Positions 24,212 to 34,962 of a DNA stretch of 64,000 nt are shown piece after piece. This stretch comes from Epiperipatus broadwayi (taxonomy: Eukaryota; Onychophora; Udeonychophora; Euonychophora; Peripatidae): contig JAQFVV010000143.1 in assembly GCA_028023455.1 (NCBI GenBank), positions 2,148,001 to 2,212,000 on the forward strand, in the 5' to 3' direction. The notes under the pieces are model-generated. The model did no database searches. It saw nothing but the letters and a program-made list of their open reading frames with translations, and was not told where the DNA came from. Position numbers and translations under genes: made by a program. Each line of letters opens with the position of its first letter. The stretch's first letter is position 1.

Positions 24212-24385
24212 TGCTCTCAGATCCAAGGCTCCTCACTGATGAAAGCCATAAGCTAGAAACTAATCTGGTGATATTGGAAGAGTAGGCACTAGATAGGGAT
24301 TTTATGTATAAACCTTCTTGCATCCATTTATTACTCTGGCTTGCACAGAGTGACACTTCTGTACGGAAAGTTTCGGCTCTGTGGA
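24212..24385. repeat. One-armed copy of the 17-kb foldback family
   Basis: The motifs gtgctctcagatccaaggct, tgatgaaagcca, agctagaaacta, aaaccttcttgcatccat and ctctggctt occur in the same order as in one arm of the 17037-17345 element. The complementary arm is absent. Confidence 0.65.
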
Positions 24386-27300
24386 AATGAAATATCCCAA
24401 ATGATGATAAAGAATTTCATGCAATCTCCTGAAAGGGAGAAAGCAATGAAAAATACCAATTAATAAAAAATCAAAGCTGTAAAGAAATATAATCTAGAGT
24501 AATGAATCAAATGCTTATAAATCTCTCGCAAGCAATAACTATAGCTCAGGCTTTGAATTATCCAATTAATCCTATATTAGTTGAAAAATATGAAACAAAT
24601 ATAGTAAACTGATAGATCTAAGACAAATAAATATGCAAAGGAATTCATAGTAAGAATATACCTACTATTAGTCTGACTGAAGATATTGTAAGTCTACTGA
24701 TATATTTCAACATCTTCACCATATGGTATTTTCTGACCAATAGGGTATATCATGATAGGATAGCACTGGATAAGGTCTTCTTAAACACATTGATCTTGCA
24801 TATATTGATTACTAACGTTTCTACTTTACAGAATTTAAATAAGAAGAATAGAAAAATTGTTAATGGTATTTTCTCTGATAAATTTTTCCAAAACTTTTTA
24901 TTATTTTAAAGGTTTAATATGAGGCTGCACAATCTCACTTTGAAGTTTAAAAAAACGACAACAACTAATTAATGTATATTTAAAAATATAAGCTCACTTG
25001 TTTATACAATCTCTTTTTTTAATAAAAATATTTACAGGACTAAATGATAATATTAATAAAGTTATTGACTTACATTGGGAGTTTATTTCAGGCAGATCTC
25101 AAGGAATCTCATTTGAGTTTTGGAAACCCACTATCATTTCAGAAATTATAGTCTGCAGGAATCAACTGAGCACATTCACAAACAACTTGATTTTCATATT
25201 ATGTATGTCTAGTCTAAAAATCTTATGCAAATAATTAATATTTTTGGCCAAGCAATAATTGATTTCATTGCTAATCCATAAGCCAGAGAAGCAGTAAAAC
25301 AGAAATAGATTTGGTATATAATCATTATTTCTCTGTATAACAATGGAATTTCAGATATCTACCAAACAAAAAAATTAAATTAATCATGTCTATTCAGTAA
25401 TAAAGAACCTATGTATATAGGGCGTCTTTAGCAGATTTTAAGCTATAATATGAATATAAAGTCAAAGAATTAATTCTTGAGTCAAAAATTCAGTTATGGA
25501 TGCATCATTGTCTATCATCATAATTATGTGTTTATATTTTGGATTTATGATGTATTATAGATCCAAATATACGTTCATTAGCTATTTAACATAATTTTTG
25601 ACAGCTAATAATCTGTGTTTAAGTATATGTTTATATATATATTGTACTGGTCAAAACATGTTTATCCATCTAACACGAGCTGAAACTCACAAAATGTACT
25701 TCAAACCCAGTCAAGCCCGAGATTTAGGTCAGAAACCAGCCTGAATTCGAACCACTCTTTAAGCCCCAGATCAAACACATAATGGATAACATAACAATGA
25801 TGGCACATGAGAATTAATTCTTAAATCCGACCCACTAGCAGAGCGGAGAAGACAATGAGACTCATGGACTTAAACATATACATTAACAAATTTAATACTA
25901 GAAACATTCCCATGATAAAATCTAATATAATTAATTAAAAGGGGCTTTACTAATGAATAGCTATAATCAATTAAAGAATTGGATTGATTTAATAATGAGA
26001 CAGAAACTGATATATAATGAATTAGAAATATATTTATTGACAATTACATATATATCTTGATATAACCATTATTTAGCATTGGCAAATGCACACAGGCATT
26101 TTTATTTATTAAGTAACATTACTCTAGGCCATTTGGTAAAATAAATTTGTGGCTATTATTTAATGGTGCTAATATTATGCTATATAATAAATCACTACAT
26201 TCCACTTATTAGTTATGCCGTTTCATAATCAATTCGACTGGCTATTATACATATAATCAAACCAAGTCTGGAGTGAAACTTAATAATACATCTGATTATG
26301 ACAAATTTATATATTAAATATGGGTGTATAAAGCATCCCAGATAGCTTTAGATCAAATGGGTTTTCAAGAATGCTTCGGTTCAATGCCAAAGGCTACATA
26401 TTAGGGAGGTAGAGTTGGCTATAAAGACTTTACTAATATGCTATGCATAAGTAAAATATAATAGTAAAGTAGCTCTGCAGATGGATGAATAGATTTTAGG
26501 GTTTTCGTGATCAACACTGGTTTACCCAATGACCGATCGTCATGCTGCTAAAAGGGAACCTTTATTTGGTTCATAAAAGCCGGTGGGCTTATGTGCTAAT
26601 CTGGCCCTTAGCTCAGTATTAGCTACTGCACTACCCATAAGAGAGGAAGATGGGCTGGACTTACCGTGGTTCCATCTTATATATAAACCACAACGATAAA
26701 ATATTGATAACTTTCACATCTGCCAAGCCGAAGTATATTATGAATTAAATACGATACTTACGTGAACACTAGTTTATCAGCCTGATCAAAAGAGCCAACT
26801 CTTCTGTAGCATGAGAAATACATATATGATACTGATGGGAATATATATATGAACTTTACTTTATTTTGTTCAATCTCTTAGTTATCTATAATTAATAAAC
26901 TCTTAAGGGGGGAGGGAAGTATATTTAAGGGACTTACAAATAGTTTAATAAGAAAAATATACTTATGATTACATTCCAGGCTAGTTTAATTCTTAGTAAC
27001 ATAATAATTAAAGGTTGCAAATTTGGATTTATAAGCCACATTTTATATTTACACTAATTAATTTACTAATGACAAAATAATAATGAGCACAAAAGGGTCA
27101 CCATTATTTATAAGCTAAGGTTTCGAAACAGCGCACTAAATGATGCTATAATTAATAACAATATGAAGACTTTAAATAATATCTTAAAAAACATATTTTG
27201 TACTAAATGTGTGCCGTTTCAAGACATAGGCATAATTAATAATTAAAATAAGCAAAAGAAAAGTAAATATACTTGCAGTGATTAAATTATATAGCAAAAC

Positions 27301-27485
27301 ATTAAATTAATAAAGGAAATTAACAAAAGTATGTCATTTATAGAATTGAAATATTATTTATAAGACAATTTAGAAAGAGTTTACAATAATATAGTTAGCT
27401 AACCTGTATTTTAAAGAAATAATGATCATTTTGGATTTCACACAGAGCTCTGCAATTTTAATTAATATTAAAATGGGCTTCTAAA
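24386..27485. other. Unclassified, slightly less A+T-rich stretch
   Basis: From about 25640 the sequence has more mixed composition (for example around 25680-25860 and 26480-26700) than its surroundings. No coding frame, terminal repeat or splice pair was supported. It may be decayed retroelement or regulatory DNA. The 78-codon frame at 24998-25234 shows no recognisable domain. Confidence 0.35.
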
Positions 27486-27650
27486 GCTGGGCTGAAGATC
27501 TTGAGCTGGAATGGTGAGTTCTTTGGCAGCTTATGACATCTATTTAGTTGGGAGATAATTTAAGATGGTATTCCTATAGCTAGACTGAGGTGCTTGAGTT
27601 GGAATGAAGGTGAGTTCTTTTAGCGGCTTATGACATCTTCTATTTATTAT
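27486..27650. repeat. Diverged tandem repeat, period 93 bp, two copies
   Basis: The copy at about 27486-27555 (ggaatggtgagttcttt, cagcttatgacatct) recurs at about 27579-27650 (ggaatgaaggtgagttctt, cggcttatgacatct). Two opposite-strand chance frames lie just beyond it at 27658-27904; the minus strand has TATAAATAGG at about 27836-27845, but no gene follows convincingly. Confidence 0.6.
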
Positions 27651-27904
27651 AAGCTCATTAAGGCAATGTTGGTTGTTGCTTCGGCCTTGGGTGGATCAAA
27701 CTCCAACGTACCATCATGGGAAAGACAGCAAATTCTTGCCTTTTTTTAGCAGGACATAGCAAAATTAACAATTTTAGCTTGGATAGTAACAGCTCTTCAA
27801 AGAAAAATGGAGTTCTTTTCCACTTAAAATCTAGCCTATTTATACATTTCCACCTACCAAGCCTTAACACCTTTTGGAATTTTGTTTGCTTCAGGACCAA
27901 TTGA

Positions 27905-29151
27905 CTTTTAATTAAACAAAATCATAGAATCTGATTTTCTATTACTGATAATGTCTCAGGTGTTTATTTCATTTACTTTAAAAAAAAATTAATGAAATAT
28001 ATAAATTATATAATTTTGACTCCATTTCATTAATTAAATTCCTTTTTTAGGTGTTATAAATTTTTAAGGCCTAGCAGATAGTAATGGTATTCTGATTTAA
28101 TGATAAAGTCTTTTGTTGAAAACAAATTCAATCAGTAAACTAGATTTTACTCTTTTTACCCCACAGGTGCGGTCACTAATTGATTTCTTATTTACAAAAA
28201 AAATTCTCATTTTTAATTATAAACCGATGACTTTTATTTTAACTTGATATAAATAACTTTTAACATTAGTTTTTTACAAAAAAAAAAGCAAATTTGACAG
28301 ATCTTATAAAAATACTTTAGTTTCAGTTATATCTATAAAACATTAAATCAGAAAACCGTAAGCATATTTTAAAGAAAACATTTTATACTATTTTTATTTA
28401 ATCTTAAATATATATAAATCATTATGCCATTATTCCATGGTTTAAATTATTCATCCACATACGGATATAATACAAATATAAAATTTAGAATTGACTTATA
28501 CATTAATAAAATATTTTATAACAAATTATGAGTATTTCTACGCTATAATTTTATCAATCTGTCTAATTATAATGTACTTTCATATGTAAATGGATGATGC
28601 CATTCAGGCGGCCATGATAGCAAATTTTACCGCTCGATTTATATATCACATTTTGACATTTAAAATAGGTTCGAAACTAGTTCAGACTAGTAGGTCATTA
28701 GGTTGATTGGAGAAATGGAAAGAGATTGGAAGCTTTCTGTTTCAATATATATACATGTGTGTGTGTAATAATGTTCAAGGCTGGTTTTCTAATGGTTATA
28801 TATATATATATATAGGTATCAGCAGGGATTGAGATATTACCCAGGAAAGTATATTAAGCTTGCTTGTGACATCATTTGTACAATGGTCAGAAAAGTCTCA
28901 TATAATGACAATGAATTAATTTATAATTCATGGATATACCTATAAACATACCTATTTCTAGTCTCCAAGATAGACTGGCTTCATATGAGATTTAATTCTT
29001 GCATCTCAATGCTTTTAATATACATACATGCCCTATGCATCTAATTCAATACTTTTAGAATATGATGCAATTAATGATCATTTGTACACACATACATATA
29101 TATATATATAATATTTAAATACATGTATATTGTCTATACTAAACAATGTAA
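27905..29151. other. A+T-rich stretch with TA and TG microsatellites
   Basis: Simple repeats occur near 28745-28767 (TA/TG), 28797-28815 and 29095-29110. No gene was recognised. Confidence 0.45.
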
Positions 29152-29536
29152 TTATAAGAGACTTGAATTCAAACTGTCAAATTCCCATAGCTATCCAATC
29201 TATGTTATACAAATGATACACATGACCACATACATGTGAAAAAGATAAATGAGCTCCAATATACATATTTTGTGCTGAACCACTCATCAGTTGATCCAGA
29301 TCACCATCTCCAATACATATATGTGATCACTGCTCAGCCAATATATTAAGATAGCAAATTTTCAAACTTTAATGGACAAGCTTTAATCTTATTCACTCTC
29401 CAACTCTTAAAGTCCTTGATGATGCCAATATTATTGTCATACCCATGTTAACCTTAAGTCAATCTGATCTCTCACACATAGGACCTTAATATGTCTATTT
29501 ACTTATACAGAAGAGGGATAGGTAGAATACAAGCTG
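29152..29536 (-). repeat. tRNA-like-ended repeat, near full length
   Basis: Read on the minus strand this runs from a gcttgtattctacctatccc start through the core (caactgatgagtggttcag) to a tRNA-like terminus with a B-box-like tgaattcaagtctct. It is collinear with 31799-32220, so the two define a dispersed repeat of about 390-420 bp. The tRNA-like box suggests a SINE or tRNA-associated retroposon, but no poly(A) tail or target duplication was confirmed. Confidence 0.65.
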
Positions 29537-29910
29537 AATATGTAATATATATATATTGTAACGATATATAAATATGTCGTTACATTAATTTAAAATAAAA
29601 CTTAAAAGTTCACAAATGAAAGTAAAAAACTAAATGCTAAAATTAAAATGTTTGTTAAACGTATATACATTTGCACAGATGCCAAACTTTAAAAATATTT
29701 TTTTTAAAAAAACAAATAAATAAGTATTTGAACGTACTTTTTTATAAAAAAAAATACAAGATTTAAAAATAAAAACAGGTATTAATTAATTCTTGTAATC
29801 TGTAAATGGAAATGATTGTTTATAAATTGTTTGAAAAGCAAGCTAGCCTTGGGCTCTTGTATAATTAAAATGATCTGATGAAAGATAGATAAGAAAATAA
29901 AGAGAAATTA

Positions 29911-30036
29911 GCTTGACCAATGGAAGCACTAAGCCTTGGCTCGGACCCTAATGAAAGTGATGGATTAGTGACATTTTGTTGATTGAATCCGTGTGGATAA
30001 TATAAAAAGGGAAATACAGTTTTTTCTGACAGTTCC
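29911..30036 (+). promoter_or_regulatory. Core promoter: TATA box and initiator
   Basis: TATAAAAAGG at 30001-30010 lies 30 nt upstream of the A of CAGTTCC at 30030-30036, the spacing expected between a TATA box and an initiator. A CCAAT motif (gaccaatgg) sits near 29914-29922. The region upstream is of more balanced composition than usual here. This is the best-formed RNA polymerase II promoter in the window. No transcript evidence is available. Confidence 0.5.
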
Positions 30037-30201
30037 AGCGTTTTGTGTTTGAGAGATGTGGTAGGACGCACATACCACACTCTCTATAAAAAAAAAATGA
30101 AAAGACTGTGATACCTTGAACCAGCTATTACCATCTCCAGAACATTATCTTCCAATGGAGGCATCACGGGAATTAAAAGCAGAAACCTGGACTATTCTAC
30201 C
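30031..30201 (+). CDS. Candidate first exon with short N-terminal coding part
   Basis: Starting at the predicted initiator (30031), about 125 nt of leader reaches an ATG at 30155 that opens MEASRELKAETWTIL plus two bases. It then stops at an exon boundary with a strong GTAAGC donor at 30202. An earlier ATG at 30099 meets a stop after four codons. The coding piece is charged and balanced in composition, unlike chance frames here. In the unspliced frame a stop follows immediately (CCG TAA), so the reading depends on the donor being used. An alternative open frame on the same strand reads ...NLDYST up to the donor. The product is unknown. Confidence 0.35.
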
Positions 30202-30870
30202 GTAAGCTATGAACTTTACAAATTAACAACAACAAAAAAAAAAGTAATTAAGAACTTTCGTCATTGTTTTTTTTTAAAGATTCAGCTAATTTAAATTTTA
30301 AAATGAACTCTTATTTGATTTTCAAATTAATAATTGATTGTTTAAATTTATATAGTTAAGTTTTGCTAAAATCATTTCCATTTTATTATTATTATTTGTA
30401 GTAATATTTATTGTAGAAATTATTAAATGCATTACATTTAAGTTGGGTATAGACGTTGCAGAGATTCGTTAGTGGTTGATTATGTTGTGGTTTTCACAGT
30501 CGATTAGAATATATAAGTCAATGATGTCACTGTGGTGTCTTATGATGAACACCAAAGGGTCTCCTGTATTCCCTCAGCAATTGACATTATCGATTGACTT
30601 TGTATTTTGATCAGTTGTGTTTAATTTGGAATGTTTTTGACCATGGAATCTGTGCAGCCGATCTATACTCAACATTATAAAACAAATTGTATAAAAATAA
30701 TCTGTGCAAACGTATTTAAATGTTAAATTTAAGTCAGGCGTGAATGGCTATATAGTTTTGTAAAGTTATATTAAGGGAGGGTAATCTTAGGTTATTCATT
30801 TCGTAGTTGAATTGGTTCAATGGATTGGATATATTTGTGTAATTGTAGATGTAGTATGAGATCCGCTACG
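30202..30870. other. Intron or intergenic sequence of mixed composition
   Basis: This would be intron if the first-exon call is right. From about 30440 the composition is less A+T-rich, but no exon pair is supported. Confidence 0.35.
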
Positions 30871-30875
30871 GGAAG

Positions 30876-31141
30876 GATTATATATATACGCCACACACCT
30901 TCTGTTTGCCTATGGATGGGCTTGTAAGATGGCAAAGGACCGCAGTCCATTCCTATGGAGTTTTATGTTTATTGTTCTACTTGCCAACAGATGTAACATT
31001 CCTGTTGGTGGAGAGACAATGTCTTCTCTAATTCTACTTACTGATCAGATGTACATTCCTGACAGTATAGTATTTTGTGTTGTCGTATTTTCATGCTACA
31101 TTGAATACATAAATGTATCAGATGGATTGGCGCCGGTTTGA
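30876..31141 (+). CDS. Small hydrophobic ORF behind a TATA run, unknown product
   Basis: An ATG at 30929 in good context (AAG ATG G) opens a 70-codon frame. It starts MAKDRSPFLWSFMFIVLLAN, which resembles a signal peptide or membrane anchor, and contains a second hydrophobic stretch (SIVFCVVVFSCYI, about residues 47-59). TATATATA at 30880-30888 lies upstream. However, another ATG at 30912 in a different frame opens MDGLVRWQRTAVHS and runs about 39 codons. A GTAAG at 30924 could instead be a splice donor. So a secreted or membrane peptide, an upstream-ORF arrangement or a first exon are all possible. No homologue is recognised. Confidence 0.3.
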
Positions 31142-31616
31142 TTGCGAAATTTGTTGCCTAAGGTCAAATCAGGGAAGAATATTTTCTTTTCAAATGCAGA
31201 TCTATGTAGTCTATTCATACTCGACTCACTAAATAAATATTAAACTCATGGTTGTAATTTACTTAAATGTAAAACTAAAGATTAATAGAAAAATCTAAAA
31301 TGTTGAATTTATTCCTCAAAATTTAAATGTTATTTTATATGTGCGTAAATAAATATTTTTATGTGTTAATTTCTGGAAGTGGCCTTTATTCTTTTATATT
31401 TAAGATATAAAATTTATATTTTATTATCTTTGCTACTCACTGAGCTAGTGACAATGGGCTAATGACCAAAATATAAAATAAAGTGGAATCTTAACAGCAT
31501 GTATCTGCCTACTGTATAAAATTTTCTAGGTTCAAATGCCTAGATGGCACCCTGGTAGTTGCAGATACGTAGATTGCTAACTCCACTATTGTTTTGGATC
31601 GTTATAATATATATAT
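31142..31616. other. A+T-rich stretch, nothing recognised
   Basis: It ends in a TA microsatellite at about 31605-31620, adjacent to the inverted repeat copies. Confidence 0.4.
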
Positions 31617-31662
31617 ATATAAGAGACTTGAACTCAGGCTTTCAAACTCCCATAGCTATCCA
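31617..31662 (-). repeat. tRNA-like terminus fragment, inverted
   Basis: Minus-strand copy of the terminal segment of the repeat family (tataagagacttgaactcag, then aactcccatagctatcc). It faces the plus-strand copy that begins about 10 bp downstream, giving a small palindromic arrangement. Confidence 0.65.
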
Positions 31663-31672
31663 TATGAAATAC

Positions 31673-31795
31673 TATATTGAAGATCATTTATCTTTTTCAC
31701 ATCTATGTGGACATATGTATCAGCTGTATAAGATGGATTAAATGACTGTGGGAGTTTGAAAGTCTGAGTTCAAGTCTCTTATAATTACATTAAAA
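31673..31795 (+). repeat. 3' part of a tRNA-like-ended repeat
   Basis: This contains the distal third of the family (gatcatttatctttttcaca to ctgagttcaagtctct). The last 57 bases begin TATAAGA and end TCTTATA, a perfect 7-bp acceptor-like pairing. It is immediately followed by a full-length copy in the same direction, so this is a tandem dimer. Confidence 0.65.
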
Positions 31796-31798
31796 TAG

Positions 31799-32220
31799 AA
31801 CTTGTATTCTGCCCATCCCTCTTTGTATAAGTAAATGGACATATTAAGTTTTTATGAGTGGTGTGCCAGATTGACTTAAAGTAAAAATGGATGACAATAA
31901 CATTAGCATTATCAATGCCTTTGAGCATTTCAGCCTTGAATTTTTAATGATATGGATGGCTGAAGAGATGAAGAGTAGAGAATATTGAAGCTTGTCCATT
32001 AAAGTTTGAAGATTTGCTATTTTAATATAAACTGACCAGTGATTGTATATATGTGATGGAGATGGGGATCTGGACTAACTGATGAGCACTGATTCAGCAT
32101 AAAATACATATATTAAAGATCATTTATGTTTTTTCACATGTACGTGATCGTATGTATCAATTGTATAAGATGGATTGAATAGCTGTGGGAGTTTGAAAGT
32201 CTGAGTTCAATTCTCTTATA
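31799..32220 (+). repeat. Full-length tRNA-like-ended dispersed repeat, about 420 bp
   Basis: This is the reference copy for the family. It starts aacttgtattctgcccatcc, has a conserved core (ctaactgatgagcactgatt near 32074), and ends in a tRNA-like segment with 7-bp pairing ends TATAAGA...TCTTATA and a B-box-like gagttcaattctc. Relatives lie at 19812, 22832, 29152, 31617, 31673, 49949 and 51736. There is no open frame. A tRNA-related SINE whose tRNA-like part lies at the 3' end of this reading is unusual, since SINE tRNA heads are normally 5'. The transcription direction is therefore not settled. Confidence 0.7.
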
Positions 32221-32225
32221 AATAT

Positions 32226-32825
32226 ATAAATACTTGTGTTACAAATAATGTTAATAAGTTAGTGAATAACTCTAAAAGTGTCATAGCTATCAAGCAAAAG
32301 AATAATGTTGTGTCTCAAATTTTTTGTGAATATATGTTATCATACATAGGTGAATTGAGATGCAGTATTGGAAAAAAATTAAAGGAGCATTAATTGTTAT
32401 ACAAACATTAGAAAAATAAAAACAATAGTGATTTAATGACTGCTTCAGTTTTCTTGAATCATGAAAGAACATGTAAATATAAATTTAAGTTTGATCTTGA
32501 AAGTGTTAAGATTCTTCATGAAGAGAGAAACCATAATAAAAAAAAAGGAGCCAATTTTAATAAATAGATATAAAATGAATATAATTAATAGACAAGCTGA
32601 TAACATTAAAATTTTGGATTCATGGAATTTGAGTTGATTACATTTGCTTCTGTATATGTTTTTTTAAAATTTAGTGACAGTTGAGGAGGGTTAAGGAATT
32701 AACTAAAAATACTTCTGTGAATTGAAAGACTGTATATAATAGTTAATTATTGTTATATTTATGATTTTTATTGTTATTACAATAATTTTTAATTAAAGGA
32801 CATTTTATTTATATTATATATTTAT
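32226..32825 (+). mobile_element. Penelope-like element, copy A (5'-truncated)
   Basis: Only the 3' part is present: the GIY-YIG endonuclease region, the C-terminal tail and the 3' untranslated region. Nucleotide anchors such as aagtgtcatagctatcaagc, gacaagctgataacattaaa and attgaaagactgtatataat match copies B and C. The tract is broken by stops and frameshifts. 5' truncation is common for target-primed retroelements. It faces copy B tail-to-tail across about 425 bp. Confidence 0.8.
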
Positions 32826-33249
32826 TTATATGAAAATATTGTAAAAGTCAATTCTTTCTCACTCATGTGCAATAAAATAGACATGTGCTTGCCTGTCAAT
32901 GAATGTTTCAAAAGTATAGGATGTCCACCTATGTTTTTAAAAGACTTATTGATGGAAAAGTGTGTATTTTATAGCATAGATATGAAGATTTGTTGACTTT
33001 CATAAAATTTCTATAAATGTATAAATCACTATATTATCAATTTGCCAATTTAAAATTCAGGCTCATAATAGGTTCAAACTCTGTTTTAAACATGATCAAT
33101 GAAAGATTGTTTATTCAAAGAATAAGTTCTAAGCATAGATGGACCATCTATGCTTTTCAAAAATATCTTGACCAGGGAGTGCATATTGATTCTATAGCAC
33201 ATGTGTGAAAACTAGTTTGCTTCCGCTATATTACAATTACTATGTATGT
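32826..33249. other. Spacer between Penelope copies A and B
   Basis: There are no Penelope anchors. It contains a small perfect palindrome agcatagatggaccatctat near 33133 and loosely repeated motifs. A 63-codon frame at 33017-33208 has no recognisable features. Confidence 0.4.
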
Positions 33250-33432
33250 ATATATATATAATACAAATAAAATGTCCATTAAGTAAAAACTATTATAATA
33301 ACAATAAAAATAATAAATATAATGGCAATTAGCTATTATATAGTCTTTCAATCCACAGAAGTAGTATCAGTTAATTTCTTAACCCTCCTCAACTGCTGTT
33401 AAATTCAACGCACATAATGAAAGCAAACCTCA

Positions 33433-33847
33433 TCAACCCAAATCCCATGCATCCCAAATTTTAATGTTAGCAGTTTGTCTATTAATTATAATCATTTTAT
33501 ATCTATTTATTAAAATTGTCTTCCTAATTTTTCTTTTATTATAGTTTCTCAATTCATGAAAAATCTTAACACTTTCAAGATTAAACTTAAATTTATATTT
33601 ACATGTCCTTTCATGATCCAAGAAAACTGAAGCAGTTATTAAATCATTATTATTTTTACTTATCAAACAATTCATGCACCTTTAATCTTTTCTCAACACT
33701 GCACTTAAATTCATCCATATATGATAACATACATCCACAAAAAATGTTATATACAACATTACTTTTTTGCTTAACAACTATGACACTTTTAGAATTATTC
33801 ACTAACTTATTAACATTATTTGTAACACAAAATGAAATATTAAACAC
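33433..33847 (-). pseudogene. Copy B GIY-YIG endonuclease and C-terminal tail remnants
   Basis: Two overlapping minus-strand frames are involved. 33656-33847 carries VVYNIFCGCMLSY and a VEKRLKVHEL stretch, the shape of the GIY-YIG nuclease in Penelope-like elements (I-Y-x-I-x-C-x-x-C followed by R-L-x-x-H). 33433-33675 carries the tail with LESVKIFHE and RKIRKTILINR and ends in a Trp-Asp motif. A frameshift separates them. The canonical YIG tyrosine-glycine region is degraded. Confidence 0.75.
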
Positions 33848-34207
33848 GTCTTTACATATATATCTTTAAAAGATTTCACTAGAGCTTTTGAAATATATGG
33901 AATAGATATCCATTTTTCATTATCAATCATCAACTCCTTTAAACATTATAACTCTTTTTAACCAACTTCAAGCAATTTCTTGGCAAATATCTCAATATTT
34001 TTTAATTTATCACACTGGTAATGATATAATTTTTCATTACAAAACAAAAACGATCTAAAACTTGCCATCTTATGCATAATTGGTACTTTTGATTTACAAT
34101 TTATATATCCCTTTTTTGCAATGGTTTGATTATTAATGTATAACTTAACATACTATTATCTCTTGTAATAAAAAAATTCAAATTCTTAATATTTTTGTTC
34201 TATTCTA

Positions 34208-34516
34208 TTAATTAACTTTTCTACAATCAAATTTATAGTTTTGGTATTTCTGCATATACGTTGACAAGACAAAATTGCAAACTTGTGCAACAACTGGCAG
34301 ACTCAAAGACCAACCTTTGGACAATTTATAATATTCACCTTCAAAAGAAACAACAATGTTATCACCAAAAAATTTTAAAGAATCAATAATAAATTGTATC
34401 ATATATTTACAAACACATTTACTTTTTAATGCATGTTCAATTATTTTTATGGAATCCACTCTATCAATAGAACCATACATTTCTGTCACATCTAATGAAG
34501 CAATAACATCACTCAT
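34208..34516 (-). pseudogene. Copy B reverse-transcriptase fragment lacking the YVDD box
   Basis: Residues 9-14 read DVTEMY and the region around residue 65 reads YYKLSKGWSLSLPVVAQVCN. These correspond to the first catalytic motif and the GxPxSPxxAN-type motif of Penelope-like reverse transcriptases. Compared with copy C, about 75 bp around 34256 are missing. The loss removes the segment containing the YVDD catalytic aspartates and shifts the frame into a short unrelated tail. Inactive. Confidence 0.75.
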
Positions 34517-34962
34517 TAATCATTAAAAAAATTTAATTCAATATACAAAATCAAAGATGAAGCAATAGAATTTTCCTCAAATCCTAAAATCTTTTGTAAC
34601 AGCTTACCAATTAATTTAGCAATCAGATGTATAAATGAACCACCACAATCAATCATAATTTGCAAATAATTGCCTTCTTTATGTAATTTTATATTTGTAA
34701 AAATATGAGGACATATAGTTCAGGAAGGATAGTCAGAGAATAAAATTTATTCACATTTTTTTAAAAAAAGCTAAGAATAAAGCCATAAATAATAATGTGT
34801 ACTATAAGATATATCCTTCCTGTGCTATATGCCTTCATATTTTTGCAACTATAAAATTACATAAAGAAGGTAATACTTTGTCAATTATGATTGATTTTGG
34901 TTGTTCATTTATATATCCAACTTCTAAATATACTGATAAGTTGTTACAAGAGATTTTAGGAT

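Larger units (their letters stand above)
33250..34737 (-). mobile_element. Penelope-like element, copy B (inverted, catalytic site deleted)
   Basis: The minus-strand relic runs from a degraded LHKEG motif near 34690, through the reverse-transcriptase core, GIY-YIG region and C-terminal tail, to the shared 3' untranslated region near 33250-33440. It is the inverted partner of copy C with about 65 bp between their heads. Each module survives only as a short frame. Confidence 0.85.

Noticed and set aside
27658-27904. Gene from overlapping opposite frames with a minus-strand TATAAATAGG
   Set aside because: Both frames lack recognisable features, they overlap on opposite strands, and no splice or start context supports either.
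31602-31620. TA microsatellites here and near 28797, 29095, 36330 as features of interest
   Set aside because: Expected in A+T-rich DNA; not annotated individually except where they mark repeat ends.
31735-31791. Functional tRNA gene (7-bp acceptor-like pairing)
   Set aside because: Only about 57 nt, no proper D and anticodon arms, and the same segment is repeated as the end of a dispersed repeat.
33017-33208. Fourth Penelope fragment between copies A and B
   Set aside because: None of the shared protein or 3' region anchors occur there; it is an ordinary spacer with a small palindrome.
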